Below, piece after piece: positions 35,640-47,025 of a stretch of DNA of 64,000 nt. A program made the translations under genes and the position numbers. The stretch covers positions 315,458,041-315,522,040 of the forward strand of contig NC_081405.1 in the NCBI RefSeq assembly GCF_030272615.1. The letters run 5' to 3'. Origin of the DNA: Cryptomeria japonica (taxonomy: Eukaryota > Streptophyta > Pinopsida > Cupressales > Cupressaceae). Below the pieces are notes generated by a model. That model had not been told where the DNA came from. It saw only the letters and a program-made list of their open reading frames with translations, and ran no database searches. Within the stretch, counting starts at the first letter, position 1. Each line of letters starts with the position of its first letter.

Positions 35640-36790
35640 ATTTGAGGTGCATGTTGTTGATTGGATCTGCGAGCAGTTCTCCTTCTAAAGTAGCCAACTG
35701 ATATGCCCCAAACCCAAATACAGTAGTGATAACATATGGACTCAGCCAGTTTGATTCAAACTTTCCCTGATGTTCTCTATTTGGTTGGTTGCAAGGATTC
35801 TCTCAGAGAACAAGATCACCTACCTCAAATGTACGAGGTCTAACTCGATGATTGTAGCTTCTGCTCATGTGCTGCTGATAGGCTTTGAGATGGTTGTATG
35901 CAGCTTGTCGCTTCTCATCAAGTAACTCTAAGTCCTGAAGACGGGATACTCTATAGGCTTCATCATCTATAAGATTATGCAAGGAAACCCGTAGAGATGG
36001 TATCTCGACCTCAATAGGAAGGATAGCTTCCGCACTATAGACCAGTGAGTAAGGAGTTGTGCCTGTAGGGGTTCGAATGCTAGTTCGATATGCCCATAGT
36101 GCTGGATTCAGTTGAACATGCCAATCACGGGCGGCATCATTGACTGTCTTCTTTAGGATTCTTAATATGTTTTTGTTTGATGCTTCAGCCTGACCATTGC
36201 CTTGTGGGTAATAGGGGTGGAAAAGCGGTGTTGGATGTGAAACTTCTCACAGAGCTCACGGACATCTTGATTTTTGAAAGGAAGCCCGTTATCTGTGATG
36301 ATGGACATGAGTACACCTTACCGGAAGATGATGTAATTGAGGATGAATGAGGCGATCTGCTTGTCGATGACTTGGGTAAGTGGAACTGCTTCGATCCACT
36401 TTGTGAAATATTCGGTGGTTGTAATAATGAATTTGTGGCCGTTGGATGAAGACTGGTGGATTTTACCCACAAGGTCAAGTCCCCATTGACAAAAAGGCCA
36501 TGGTGTCATGATTGGTTGCAATTCTTGTGCCGGTGCATGTATCAGGTCTCCATGAACTTGACATTTCTTGCATTTTCTGACAAAGTAGTAGGAGTCTTTT
36601 TCCATAGATGGCCAATCGTATCCATTGCGCAGGAGTTTCTTGGCTAGTGACGGACCACTTGAGTGAGTCCCACAAATTCCTTCATGTACCTCTTCTAAGG
36701 CCTTTGTTATCTCGTCTTGTTCCAGACATCGAAGAAGAGTACCATCAAGACTGCGTCGGTATAGGGTTTCAGCAATAATGGTATATTGAG
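35640..36790 (-). pseudogene. Gypsy integrase (copy A)
   Basis: The HHCC zinc region starts with HEGICGTHSS (about 36690) and KCKKCQVHG. The catalytic residues are visible: Asp in WGLDLVGKIH (about 36478), and Asp in IITDNGLPF (about 36290). The Glu region GQAE falls at a one-base frame break near 36210, where the sequence reads through PITHK instead of the YYPQGNGQAE form. After that break the C-terminal half continues with RSYNHRVRP, FEVGDLVL, GKFESNWL and AYQLATLEG to about 35640. One indel and several stops disable it, but the domain is complete. Confidence 0.85.
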
Positions 36791-36794
36791 CAGT

Positions 36795-37462
36795 TTAGCG
36801 AATGAAGGTTTTACATTGGTTATTCGATTGGTTAGGAGGAAGGGTGTGATCGCGGAGATAGGTGTAGAACTCACCGTACCATGGGGATTCGGAACCGACA
36901 AGATGACATATCATCTCAAATTCGGGGATATCATAAGTAGGGATCCAAAGTTGTTCGACCAAGAACTCATAGCGTGTTGAATTTTGTGGAAGATCTAGGA
37001 GAGATGCAATAGTAGCCATAGCATCAGCGGCTCGATTCTGATCTCTTGGTATCTTCTCAAAGGTGATAGTAAGAAATGATGCTTTTAAAGTGTCCACCAT
37101 TTGCTTGTATGGCATGAGTTTATCATCCTTGGTCTGATATTCATTTGTTGCTTGTCGAATGACCAGCTGTGAGTCACCATATACTTGTAGTTCTTGTAAT
37201 TTCCATTGTACGGCTAGCCTGAGTCCTATGATCAAGGCCTCATATACTGCTATGTTGTTAGTGCATGGAAATGTGATCTTGTAAGACTTCAGGATGCTAT
37301 CATCTTGAGGTGTGATAAACAGAATGCCTACTCCGAGCCATGCCTAGTGTATGAACCATCAAAGTATAGTTTCCATGGTTGTTCTATTGTGATCATGAAT
37401 ATCTCTTCATCTAGAAAATTGGAAATGAGAGGATGATCGCCTATGAGGGGTGCATCGGCCAA
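36795..37462 (-). pseudogene. Second RNase H domain (copy A)
   Basis: LYFDGSYTRHGS (first Asp) at about 37340-37375 is followed by a frame shift, then GLRLAVQWKL, VYGDSQLVI (second Asp, about 37170) and IPRDQNRAADAMATIASL. The Tat-lineage extra RNase H lies between the RT-linked RNase H and integrase. The middle Glu region is partly out of frame. Confidence 0.8.
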
Positions 37463-38905
37463 CTAACCTCCAATAACTTGCCCTTTGATAGCCTTACGGT
37501 CTACATACTCGATGTCAAATTCACTTGGAATCATCACCCATTTGGCCAAGCGGCCTGTTAATGCTACTTTGTTAAGTAAATACTTGAGTGGATCAATCTT
37601 TACAATGAGTTGTACCCTGTGTGTTAATAGATAGTGCCTCAGTTTAGTGGCTGCTAAGATTACTGCTAGGCAAGCTCGCTCAATAGGTGTGTAATTGAGT
37701 TCATAACCAACCAGTGTGCGAGAGATGTAGTAAACGGCACATTCTTTGCCTTCTGCATTATGTTGTGCCAGTAGTACCCCCAATGTTGTACTTGTTGCTG
37801 ATATATAGAGTAGTAGAGGCCTACTTGGATCTGGTGGGATCAGCAATGGTGTATTCATGAGATAGTCTTTGAGCATCTGGAATGTTTGCTGGCATCTGGC
37901 ATCCCATTGAAAGTGGATGTTCTTGTGTAGCAGGTGTGTGAATGGGTGACACTTATCAACCAATCGTGCAATGAATCTTCGAATGGATTGAAGTCACCCT
38001 TGTAATGTCCTTAGCTAACTGATATTCTTTGGTGGTGGAATGTCCATGATTGCTTTTACCTTTGTTGGGTCGACCTCAATACCTTTGCTTGAGACAAAGT
38101 ATCCTAGAAGCTTCTCGGAGGTTACTTCAAAGACATATTTCTTTGGGTTGAGTCAAACATGGTATTGTTCCACTCTATCAAAGATTTTATCTAATATGTT
38201 GAGATGCCCTTCTCTGGTGAGTGATTTTGCTAGTAAGTCATCAACATAATCTTCCATCATAGTATGCATCATGTCATGGAAGATGGTGGTCATTGCTCGT
38301 TGATAGGTCGCTCCTGCATTCTTTAGACCGAAAGGCATTACATTCCAGCAATATGTGCCCCATGGACATGTGAAGGTTGTCTTATGTTGATCCTCTGGTG
38401 CGATCTTTATCAGATTGTATCCTGAAAAGTCATCCATGAGTGAAAGCATGGCATGTCTTGCTGTCAGATCTACTATGATGTCGATATTTGGTAGGGGGAA
38501 GTCATCCTTAGGACATGCCTTATTCAGATCTCTGAAGTCAGTACAAATGCAGATGCCCCCTTTTGGTTTGCCGACAGGCACAATGTTGGAGATCTAATCT
38601 ACATAATCAATTGGTCTAATGAAACCAACATCTAGGAGTTTCTTGAGTTATGTTTTGACTAGTACTACAATCTGAGGATGCATCTTGCGAAGCTTCTGCT
38701 TGACAAGCTTGGCTCCTTCTGCTACTGTGAGGTGATACATGACTAAATCTAGATCAAGACCAGGCATGTCTGCATATGACCATGCAAAGATGATTTGACA
38801 CTTTTGGAAGAACTCTACTAATTTAGGTTGTTCCTCTGGAGTTAGAAGAGATGCTAGGTGTATGTGGTGAGGATTTTCAAGAGCTCCCATTCTTTGGTTT
38901 CTTCA
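37463..38905 (-). pseudogene. Gypsy reverse transcriptase and first RNase H (copy A)
   Basis: One frame covers both domains. RT shows WSYADMPGLDLDLVMYHL, CTDFRDLNKACPKDDFPLP, WNVMPFGLKNAGATYQRAM and an intact catalytic box YVDD (38237-38248). The thumb has LNPKK, LLGYFVSSKGIEVDP and FTHLLHKN. RNase H shows LLLYISATSTTLGVLLAQ, YYISRTLVGYELNYTPIERA, LRHYLLTH and FDIEYVDRK. About six stop codons (for example near 38650, 38595, 38155, 38015 and 37997) interrupt but no indel is needed. This is the best-preserved RT in the window. Confidence 0.9.
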
Positions 38906-40306
38906 ATGAGAATTGTTGATCGTTCCCGCTGTGTGCTATAGGGAAGGATGTCAAACCTTTCATCCTCAGGCACCTCAGAGAGGTTTTCACCATTGGATAC
39001 ACTCTTTCTTTTACTTTTGTTGAATCAAACAGTGCCACGGTGTGGTTTTCACTGAAAGATCCATGTTTTATTGTTATATTTTTGCAACTGAAAGGTTTGG
39101 CATCCACCCCAAAGTATGTTGTGCTATTTAGTTCTATGGCGAATCCAGCTTTGTGATCCCCGCTTGGTAGGTTATCCCTTAATTCCAAAAAGTCAATGAT
39201 GGCCTCATTGTTTTGGAAGAAGTCAAGACATGGGGGATTTGGTTGGTTTCATTTGATGAGTTCAGGGTGGATAATATGCATTACTTCATCAATTAGGTTA
39301 AGTGAGTTAGATGTATCGGAGAGGGTTAAGACGTTGTGGTGAAGGTCGTTGATGGTACTCTCCCCTGTTAGAATCAGGCATAGGATGTGACGTAGGGTCT
39401 GTGTAAGAAGTTTCTAGCTTAGGAACCCAAGAAGTCTTTATCTGTGCTTCTCCATAAATAGGGATGTCTTTGTAGGGTGGAGGTAGTGATGTGTCTTCCT
39501 CATCTGAAGTATTAAGCTGAACAAAATCAAATTCCCACTCATGTGAGTTAGTCTCTGAGTCACTTTATAGGATCCGGTTACTATACCATACTGGAATATC
39601 CTTTGAGTTAAACATTGCAGGTGTGATTGGTTGATGTACCTTTGTAGTGATCGGTGCTGCCAGAAGATTTATGGAGATTGCTGACTCTGACATAGGAAGT
39701 ACTGATGTTTTTGATTCAGTTGTTTTTGCTGGAATTGCGGGTGTTGTAGATACTGCTGGAATTGCGGGTGTTGTAGATACTGCTATGGGTTAATGGTGCT
39801 ATTGATGTTATGGTTATTGCTGATGAGATTACTAGTTTGATTGGTGGGATGGTTGGCATCGTAGATGGTTGTGCTGGGATTTTAAGCCTTGGTGGGGTAG
39901 TTGTGATGGTGTTTGATGTTGCTTTGATAATGAAAGGTGTCCTCTTTGCAATAGGCTGACATAATGGTTTGCTGGGTTTTCCTTTGAATATGAGTTTAGG
40001 AAAGATCTCTTTTTCAAAGCCTAGGCCTGTATTACCTTTGGGCTTTAATTCTAGCAACAGAGGTTCATGTCGTCCTTGATTGCAATATCCCAATGCACTC
40101 TGACCATCATACCCCATTCTTTGCATAATGAGGAGACCTTTTCCATATTGATCTGTGGGAAGCTTAACTTGCGGTATATTGGTGGTGATGGGATCTTTAT
40201 AGATCCATTCCGCTAAGTCCTCATCTTGGGTTTCTTCTTCTTGACTCTTTCCAAGGATGAAAGGCATCAAAGCACATGCTGGCGTGATTAGTGGTTGCTG
40301 GAGTAA
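38906..40306 (-). pseudogene. G-patch motif and protease-RT linker (copy A)
   Basis: YGKGLLIMQRMGYDGQSALG at about 40080-40160 is the G-patch-like motif, followed by GRHEPLLLELKPKGNTGLGF. Then comes a low-complexity Thr/Ile/Pro/Ser linker (39700-39980) and a conserved block with AFIELNS-like and NITIKHGSFSENHTVALF (39050-39190). The linker corresponds to 8380-9564 in copy A'. Confidence 0.65.
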
Positions 40307-41300
40307 CTAATGTGGTTTACCATGTGTTCTAGGAGAAGTGGGCATTTGTCCCACACAAAAGAGTTGACTCAAGTTGTATTCCCCAGGACCTTCCTCTGCT
40401 ATTTTCATCTTAAGCTTTTCTTGCTTTGGTATAGTGGTGTTCGAACTGGCAAGAGAGGCGGGACTTATATATGATGTGGAGGAAATGGCTTCTCTATTGT
40501 TAGGAACGATAATCTCTGGTTGATGGTTGATATTGTGGCAATATGCAAAGGGATTTGCATCACCCAGGATTGTGATCTCTACACCGTTATGTGGGAACTT
40601 GATACATTGATGGTAGGTAGATGGAACAGCTTGCATGGCATGTATCCAAGGTCTTCCTAACAATAGATTGTATGGCAGAGGAAGGTCTAGAACCTGACAG
40701 ATGATGTGTTTCACCACAAGGCCCACTCGGATTGGTAGTACCACAGCTCCTTTGGAGGAACGTTCCACATCGTCATAGGCTTTTATTGTGATCTTCTTGC
40801 GAGGATCCACGGATTCAATGGCATATCCCAATGCTGTGACCAATTGTAGTGTACAAATATTTAAGCCTGCTCCATTATTGGTCAAGACTCGCTTGATCCT
40901 TTGCTAGTTGATAAAGCCTTCAATGTGTAGCAAAGCGTTATGAGGTTGCTGGAAGGAAGAGTTGTCACTTTCGAAAAAAGTGAGACAAGGTGATGACTTT
41001 AGACTTCCAACCATGGCTTGAAATTGGTCTGTATTCAGGTTTGCAGGGACTGACACCTCTTGGAGCGCTTGATCCAAGATTGTTTTATGAGATGGCGATA
41101 GGCGCAATAGCTCTAAAATGGAGATAAGCGCAGGCATTTTGTCTAATTGTTCCACAAGATTGTACTGCTTTGGTATGGAGGTGGTGCCTTGTGGAGCTGC
41201 CTTTATGGTAACCTTGTCGCGACGTGTAACAACATTGGAATTGGAGTTGGGATTTTTGATGGTTATAGTTGCAACTTGTTCACTGGCATCATACAGGTGA
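40307..41300 (-). pseudogene. Retropepsin-like protease, catalytic Asp replaced (copy A)
   Basis: One frame runs from about 41155 to 40307 with a single internal TAG near 40902. The active-site loop reads RVLTNNGAGLNIC (about 40860-40898), with Asn where B-minus and B-right have Asp (LIDGG). Later landmarks are KITIKAYDDVERSSKGAVVLP, LPYNLLLGRPWIHAMQAVPSTYH and FPHNGVEITIL. The same Asn is present in copy A', so it may be a family trait or an ancestral mutation. Confidence 0.8.
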
Positions 41301-42929
41301 TTACAGTGTAATTATATGGAGCCTATGTTTAATCCGTGATCAGTGCCTCACCTGGAAGTGGAAGGACCCCTTTGATCTTGTGATGGAAGTGGATTTTTGA
41401 ATATCAGATGATCATTATTTGTTGTTTTTGGGTCATGTCCTTCGATTTCAATTTCACCTTGATCAATAAGATCCTGAATAAGATCTTTCAATCAGTGACA
41501 ATTACTTGTCTTGTGTCCTCACCCTTGGTGGAAATCACAGTGTTCAGTATCTCTCCACCATGCAGGTTTGACCTGAGGCTCATAGTTTGATGTTTTAGGT
41601 AGAGTGACCAAATTTTGAGAAATGAGTTGTCACAATATTGTTTCAATGGGTTCCCCTAAGGGAGTATATGTTCATTTTTTTTTTTGTTGACGAGGTCTAG
41701 GTTCATCATGAGATCTGATGCGACCTTGATTTGAAGGAACATTTATGTTATTCTGAGGTGGAGGATTCTATCCTACAAACTGAACCACAGGTTGTGTACT
41801 TTTGATAGTCTTGGCATCCACAACCCCATTGTTGACGATATTCTTATTTTTGTTCCAGAAGCTTGGTTTATCACTATTGAAGTGTGGGTGAGGACTATCC
41901 TTTGGTTCATTATAGATTTTGATAAGTCCTTTCTTGATGAGGGCCCGTTCACATTTCAAACCCTTGGTGATCATGTCATTAAAAGAGTCTATGTCTTTGA
42001 CATCCAAGTGAAATCCCATTTCTTCGTTTAAGTTGGAAATGAATATTTCCACTAGTTCTTGTTCAAGTAACTGAAGAGAACGTCTGCTAGACATTTGACG
42101 CCATCGTTGCAGAAATACTGAGAATAGTTCACCTAGTTTTTGTTTTAGTGTTGCACAGATCAGCCATGGTGATGTCGCATTCAATGTTATGAGAGTAATG
42201 AGCTAGGAACTTCTGGATGAGTTCCTCAAATGTTCTAATGCCACCTGGTAGTCAGGAAAACCATGATGTGGTTGTTTCGTCCAAGCTTTGGGGAAAAAGG
42301 CACATTAGGTATGTGTCTTCATATGCCACTTAGAGGCAAGCGGAATGAAATTCTCTGACATGATCACGAGGATCTCCCTTTCCTCTATATTTTTTGAATT
42401 TGGGTGTTTCAAATCATCATGGAAAGGGTGGCATATAAAGATTCCTATCAAAAGGATAGGGACAGATGTCATTGAGTGAGAATTGGTTAGTTTTGACACC
42501 ACTATGAAATTGTTGGGTGAGATTCTTGACTTGTTGCCGCAACATCTCCATTTCATTTGGAGGAGGACGTGGTGGGTTACCTCGAGGAATGTTATATCTG
42601 ATGGAATCTCTACCTCTTTCCTCTTCATGGTGACTTTGTCATTCCGATGCTTGTCTTATTTGGGCAAGATCAAAGTCAGAGGGGAGTTTTGCTCCTTCTT
42701 GAGTGAGCTTTAAAAAGTGAGCATCTGCATTGCTCTTGAGTATTTCGTCAAAAAGTCTATTAAAGAGAGGGTTATGTTGGGCCCTTTCTATTGTTGCAAG
42801 AGTGGGAGTACTTGGGTTTTCGTCATTCGCATTTCCTCCAAGTGCTTCTTGGAATTCATTGAGATTTTCCTCCTCTTCTTCTTCAATTTCTGCTTCTCAT
42901 TGCCTTGAGTGTGATCGGGTGTGAGCCAT
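41301..42929 (-). pseudogene. Gypsy gag (copy A)
   Basis: The ATG at 42929 opens MAHTRSHSRQ, followed directly by a TGA stop at codon 11 that lies in a CGA-like context. The frame continues with a Glu-rich stretch, LFNRLFDEILKSNADAHFLKL, QEGAKLPSDFDL, a second TGA, and then the capsid-like core: DPRDHVREF, WFS and FEELIQKFLAHYSHN (about 42200-42400). After a frame change, 41768-42184 carries FLQRWRQMSSR and LVEIFISNLNEEM. The zinc region CDFHQG.GHKTSNC (about 41490-41530) keeps C, H, H and C. Confidence 0.8.
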
Positions 42930-45324
42930 TTTGTTTACCAGTTTTTGTTGAAGTTGAGTGAAAATGATGATGAGTTGTTGATGAAATGAAAGATTGATGG
43001 TTGGTGAATTGTGTTGCATGTGGATCTCTAGCACTTTTAAGGTAGATGTAACCGAAATTCCTTCTTTGAATTGCTTGTTTATTTTTTATAAGGTTGGATG
43101 TGATAAGGTGTAGAGAAATCTGAGATGTGTTACAGATTTAACTACCTAGTAATGAGAGGATTCACTCATGAACTAGTTTTAACTTGCGTAGATGTGTCTC
43201 TTAGGATGAGCTTATCCTAGATGTAGAAACAATCAAAAAAGTGATGTGATGTGTTTGTTTCAAGAAATATCTAAAAAGAGAACTTGGGACAAGAACCTCT
43301 TAATGTTTTGAGAGTTGGAACGGATTGATGATGAAGTGATGATGTATGAGTGAGATAATGGATGAAAATGTTTTAACTTCAATAAAAGCTTTGTGTCACA
43401 AATGGAACAAACTCTACCTTTTCCCTTTCGGGTGTTGGAGGTATTTCTTGAGCTATGTTGTATGTGATAGAGATGTTTGGGAAAAAGTTGGGATTAATCT
43501 TACCTCCTTGGTTTTTGTGATAACTCAAAGCTCTACATTGCATAAAAGCTCTGTGGTTCAATGACTTTGAATCAAATTCATTTGTTTTGCCTTGAAGGTA
43601 GAGACACATGTGACGTAGAAAAACTCTATGGGAGACAAAGATTTGTCTATTTAGATAGAAGAATTTCCTCCTTTTGATCAAAGCCTTTGAGCTCAATTGT
43701 CTTCTTTTCAAGTTGATATTTTGAATACGTTTCTTCTTTCACAAGATGTGAAGAATGGTCATAAAGTTTGATACTTTTCTCTTTGTTTTTTGATCTTTTG
43801 TGGTTACTTTGAAAGATGTTTGGTTGGATGAATACTTTGTTTTGGAATTGATTTTTTATTTTTATGATGTTTCTTTGACAAGAAAAAAAAGCAAGCACAC
43901 AAACACGAGAATGTTGCCTCAAAAGGCACAAATGAGTATGGGTCTGGATCAACCCAATTTTTTGACTTTGTATGACTCTTTCCTTTAAGTGTATTTTAGG
44001 TGTATTTCCAAATCCTGAAGTCGGCTCAATTTGCACTTGGTCTTGACTAAAACGAAAACACTTCAAACACTTTTTATCCCTAAGGTCAAATGGCTAGTTG
44101 TGATAAATGTAGCCCACATTTTGATATTTCTTCGACTTTGGTACTACATATCTTATGAATCCTGTCGTGGCAGGTAAGGATGTGATATACTAAGTCTTGC
44201 ACGAGCATAACAAATAGATGATCCCTATGATGGGGGAGTCGCCACTTTTATCAAGCCACAAGTGACTTTTCAAAAAGTTATGTTTCTACTCAAGGAAATA
44301 TGTATGGTGAGTATCTTGGGAGCAAAACCATCTATTCTCTTGCACTAAATTATATCGCAAATATCCTCAATCAATAAAATGGGTGGGCTATTACTTAAAG
44401 GTTTTTAGTCATGTTCGATGTTTTTGGACATAAGTTCATTCTGCAGTGACTCACTTAAGAGCCTTGTAACCAGTGGTGGGGCCCATTTGTCCTTTCAGCC
44501 AGTTACACTGTAGGAACAGCTATACCAAAGGCTACAGCTTTTGCTCTCACCTGATTTCTATAGCGGCTCGAAGGATTTACCACGCGAGGTCGTTCCCAAG
44601 AGTGATGTGTCTCTTGGTAGGCCTCTCGTAAAAAGATAAAAATTTTGAGTGTTACTAACACTTTTCTCTTGCACCTAGGACCACAAAAGCCAAGGGAGAG
44701 GATAGTGTGTGTTAGAAGTAGGACCACGCGACCAACTTTTTGCACAAGTGTGCCAAGCATGAAAACACTTGTTCTTTTTAACTTACCATTGCAATGTGAT
44801 CTAACTATTTGGAGATGTTGCTCCAACATTCATGGTGTTCTTTTTAACTTCAAATGCAAAGGTTTGAGTAAACTAGAATTTTGAAAATCCTGGTCAACTG
44901 AAATTGAAGCACGTATGCACGGAGGAAAATCGCTTTGCAAAATTTTAAACAAGTTGATTGTGTATTTTATTTGCACCAAAAATTGAAGTGTGGATTGTAA
45001 ATTCTTTAGTTTGATGCAAGAAAGAAATTTGCCTTGTTAATTTTAAGCACCAAATAAAGTGTGTTTCCTAACTTGCAAGAAAACAAATTTTGTTTTGTTT
45101 AGTTTTAAGGCACCAAAAACAAGTGATCCTAACTAGAAAGCAAGGGAAAGTTTGTTTGTTCAATTCTTAAAACACCAAAATAAAGTTTTTGATTTTAAAG
45201 AGGTGAGTTTTTAAACCTGCACAAACAATAACCAGTTAGTAAAATCCATACCTAAGGGGGGCTTCCACAAATCTAAAATATTTTAAATTTTTTATTACAA
45301 GGCCTTCCTTACAACATTATGTTA
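42930..45324 (-). other. 5' leader of copy A
   Basis: No conserved coding sequence is recognised in this 2.4-kb stretch between gag and the motif array. An open frame at 43647-44066 has no family signature. 44311-44345 contains a block (GTATCTTGGGAG to CTCTTGCAC on the plus strand) shared with both B leaders. Confidence 0.6.
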
Positions 45325-45545
45325 CAATAGCGCTAGTCTGTGTGAAAACAGAAGCACTATTTAACACAAAATGCGCTAAAAGAAGAAAAATGACAAGGAA
45401 GGCAAAAGCGCTCAAACATGATCAATAGTGCCAAAACAGGGTCAAAAGTGCTCAAACAATGTCAATAGCGTTAAACTTGATACAATAGCGCTAGAACAAC
45501 AAGTTTCAATAGCGCTACAACGTGATCAATAGCGCTAAAGCGCAG
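45325..45545 (-). repeat. AGCGCTATTG-like motif array, 5' side of copy A
   Basis: About eight copies of CAA[TA]AG[CT]GCT on the plus strand (AGCGCTATTG on the minus strand) lie at about 20-28 bp spacing in the leader just after the PBS. They are in opposite orientation to the array at 29297-29592, near the other end of the same element. Confidence 0.8.
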
Positions 45546-45610
45546 CCTATGTGACAATTTCAACATTCAAACATGTTATTGGTCAAAAATAAATAGTTTT
45601 TTAGGTGTTT

Positions 45611-45631
45611 GGATTCATGTCGGGTTCACCA
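45611..45631 (-). other. Primer-binding site of copy A
   Basis: The minus strand reads TTTGGTGAACCCGACATG, starting directly after the LTR end. It begins with TGG as expected for pairing with a tRNA CCA end. I could not name the tRNA. Copy A' has the same site with a few changes. Confidence 0.75.
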
Positions 45632-45633
45632 AA

Positions 45634-47020
45634 TGATGATCTACAAAAAGGGAAGGTTAGTCAATGATAAATAACACACAACACACAAGAAATCGTTAGT
45701 GTTAATCAATCAAAAACTAATCTAAACAGGCATATCAAAAGAGATATCAAAAGCATGACAAAATATCTAACTAAGAAGATAAATATGATGAGGCATCTCC
45801 AAATGCCTCCTAACATGCTCTTGGTTTCTTCTCCTTTGTTCCTCTCCTTTCCAAGTTCCAAAATAGTGTAGCTCTCAGCAGCTTTTTGCACTATGGATAC
45901 TTATGGAGGATTGAGATTGAAGTATTTTGCTCTAAATGTGAATAAAAAAACTAATACTAAATGCTATTGATGCTAAAATGATTTATTTTATACAAGATGA
46001 CAAGATATTAGTGGTTTATGTTAAATGCTCTTTAAAATTCACTATAGCTTAAATGCATACAAGTTTTCAGGATCTGGATTATGAAGAAATGGGCTCTATT
46101 TATAGGAAAAATGGAGCAATGGATGGTTGAGATTGAGCAATCTCAACAAGGGTCAAGATTGAATGATTTTCAATCCATGTGAGGGCTTTCAACCCAATCC
46201 CAGGATGACAAGTGTCAATGTGAGATAGGTTGAGAGGAGAGGAAATAAGCATTAAATGCTTGACATGACCTTGGGAGTTAAGGTCAAGATTAGTTGAATG
46301 AATAAACTCTTTATTCAAAGAACAAAGCTTTTATCCAAATGGATAAACTCTTGTGCAAAGGCAAAAGGGATAAACATGGTCAAAGCAATAAATGCTTGAG
46401 GAGACAAGTTGAATTAACCATAAATGGTTATGTAAGAGCCATTAATGGTCATGTAAGAGCCATTAGTGGTTTTGGAAGACTTTGGAGGTTAAATTGTTGA
46501 ACACACAAAGCATTAAATGCTTTTCAAAGACTTTGAAGTCTTTGAGAAGTGACTCCAAGTTGCTTAGGAATGTGACAATAATTAGGGAATGGATTAGGCT
46601 AATTAGGAAGGGGTTAGAAGAATCTAGAAGGAGATTAGAATTGCAAATGGGTTTGGTGGGTGAGGGAAAATAGGATTTTTATTAAAATAAAATTTATTTA
46701 TTTCAATAAATGTGTGCAAGTTGCATTTTTAGGAGAATGCAAGTGGGGGGGGGTTTAATGATTTAAATAAATATTTTATTTAATTTATTTAAAAGAGGAA
46801 AAGGGTTTAAATGAAATAAATAAGATTTATTCATTTAATTGATTGTGATTTTGGTTGAATGAATTAATTAAAATAAATTGAATAATTTATTTAATTAATA
46901 GGAAAATGTTTGAAGATGAATTAATTAAATATTAATTAATTAACTCATGGCTAATATATTTTTAATCAAATAAATAGAAAATATTCATTTAATTAAGCTG
47001 AACAGATTTATGTGCCTATA
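45634..47020 (-). repeat. 5' LTR of copy A
   Basis: The plus strand reads TGATGATCTACAAAAAGGG to GTGCCTATA. It matches 27336-28716 with a few percent substitutions. Its terminal dinucleotide has mutated from CA to TA. The target duplication GTTTC follows at 47021. Confidence 0.95.
46094..46106 (-). promoter_or_regulatory. TATA box of copy A 5' LTR
   Basis: The minus strand reads CCTATAAATAGAG. It is equivalent to 27796-27808 and to 5541 in copy A'. It is the likely core promoter for the genomic RNA. Confidence 0.6.
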
Positions 47021-47025
47021 GTTTC

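Larger units (their letters stand above)
27336..47020 (-). mobile_element. 19.7-kb Tat-type Gypsy element copy A, complete, with antisense PMD gene
   Basis: The element has LTRs of 1381 bp (27336-28716) and 1387 bp (45634-47020), both starting TGATG on the plus strand. The right ends are CTACA and CTATA. It is flanked by the perfect target duplication GTTTC (27331-27335 and 47021-47025). The PBS lies inside the right LTR and the PPT inside the left LTR, so the sense strand is minus. Order: leader, gag, protease, G-patch, RT, RNase H, RNase H 2, integrase, 3' non-coding region, an antisense PMD gene, PPT. The LTRs differ at 7 of the first 190 bases, fewer than the Copia LTRs. It sits in the gag of copy B-minus. 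Confidence 0.95.

Noticed and set aside
43647-44066. 139-codon minus-strand open frame in the copy A leader
   Set aside because: Lys/Gln-rich with no family signature; not seen in the leaders of the related copies. Could be an extra leader frame, but I cannot support it.
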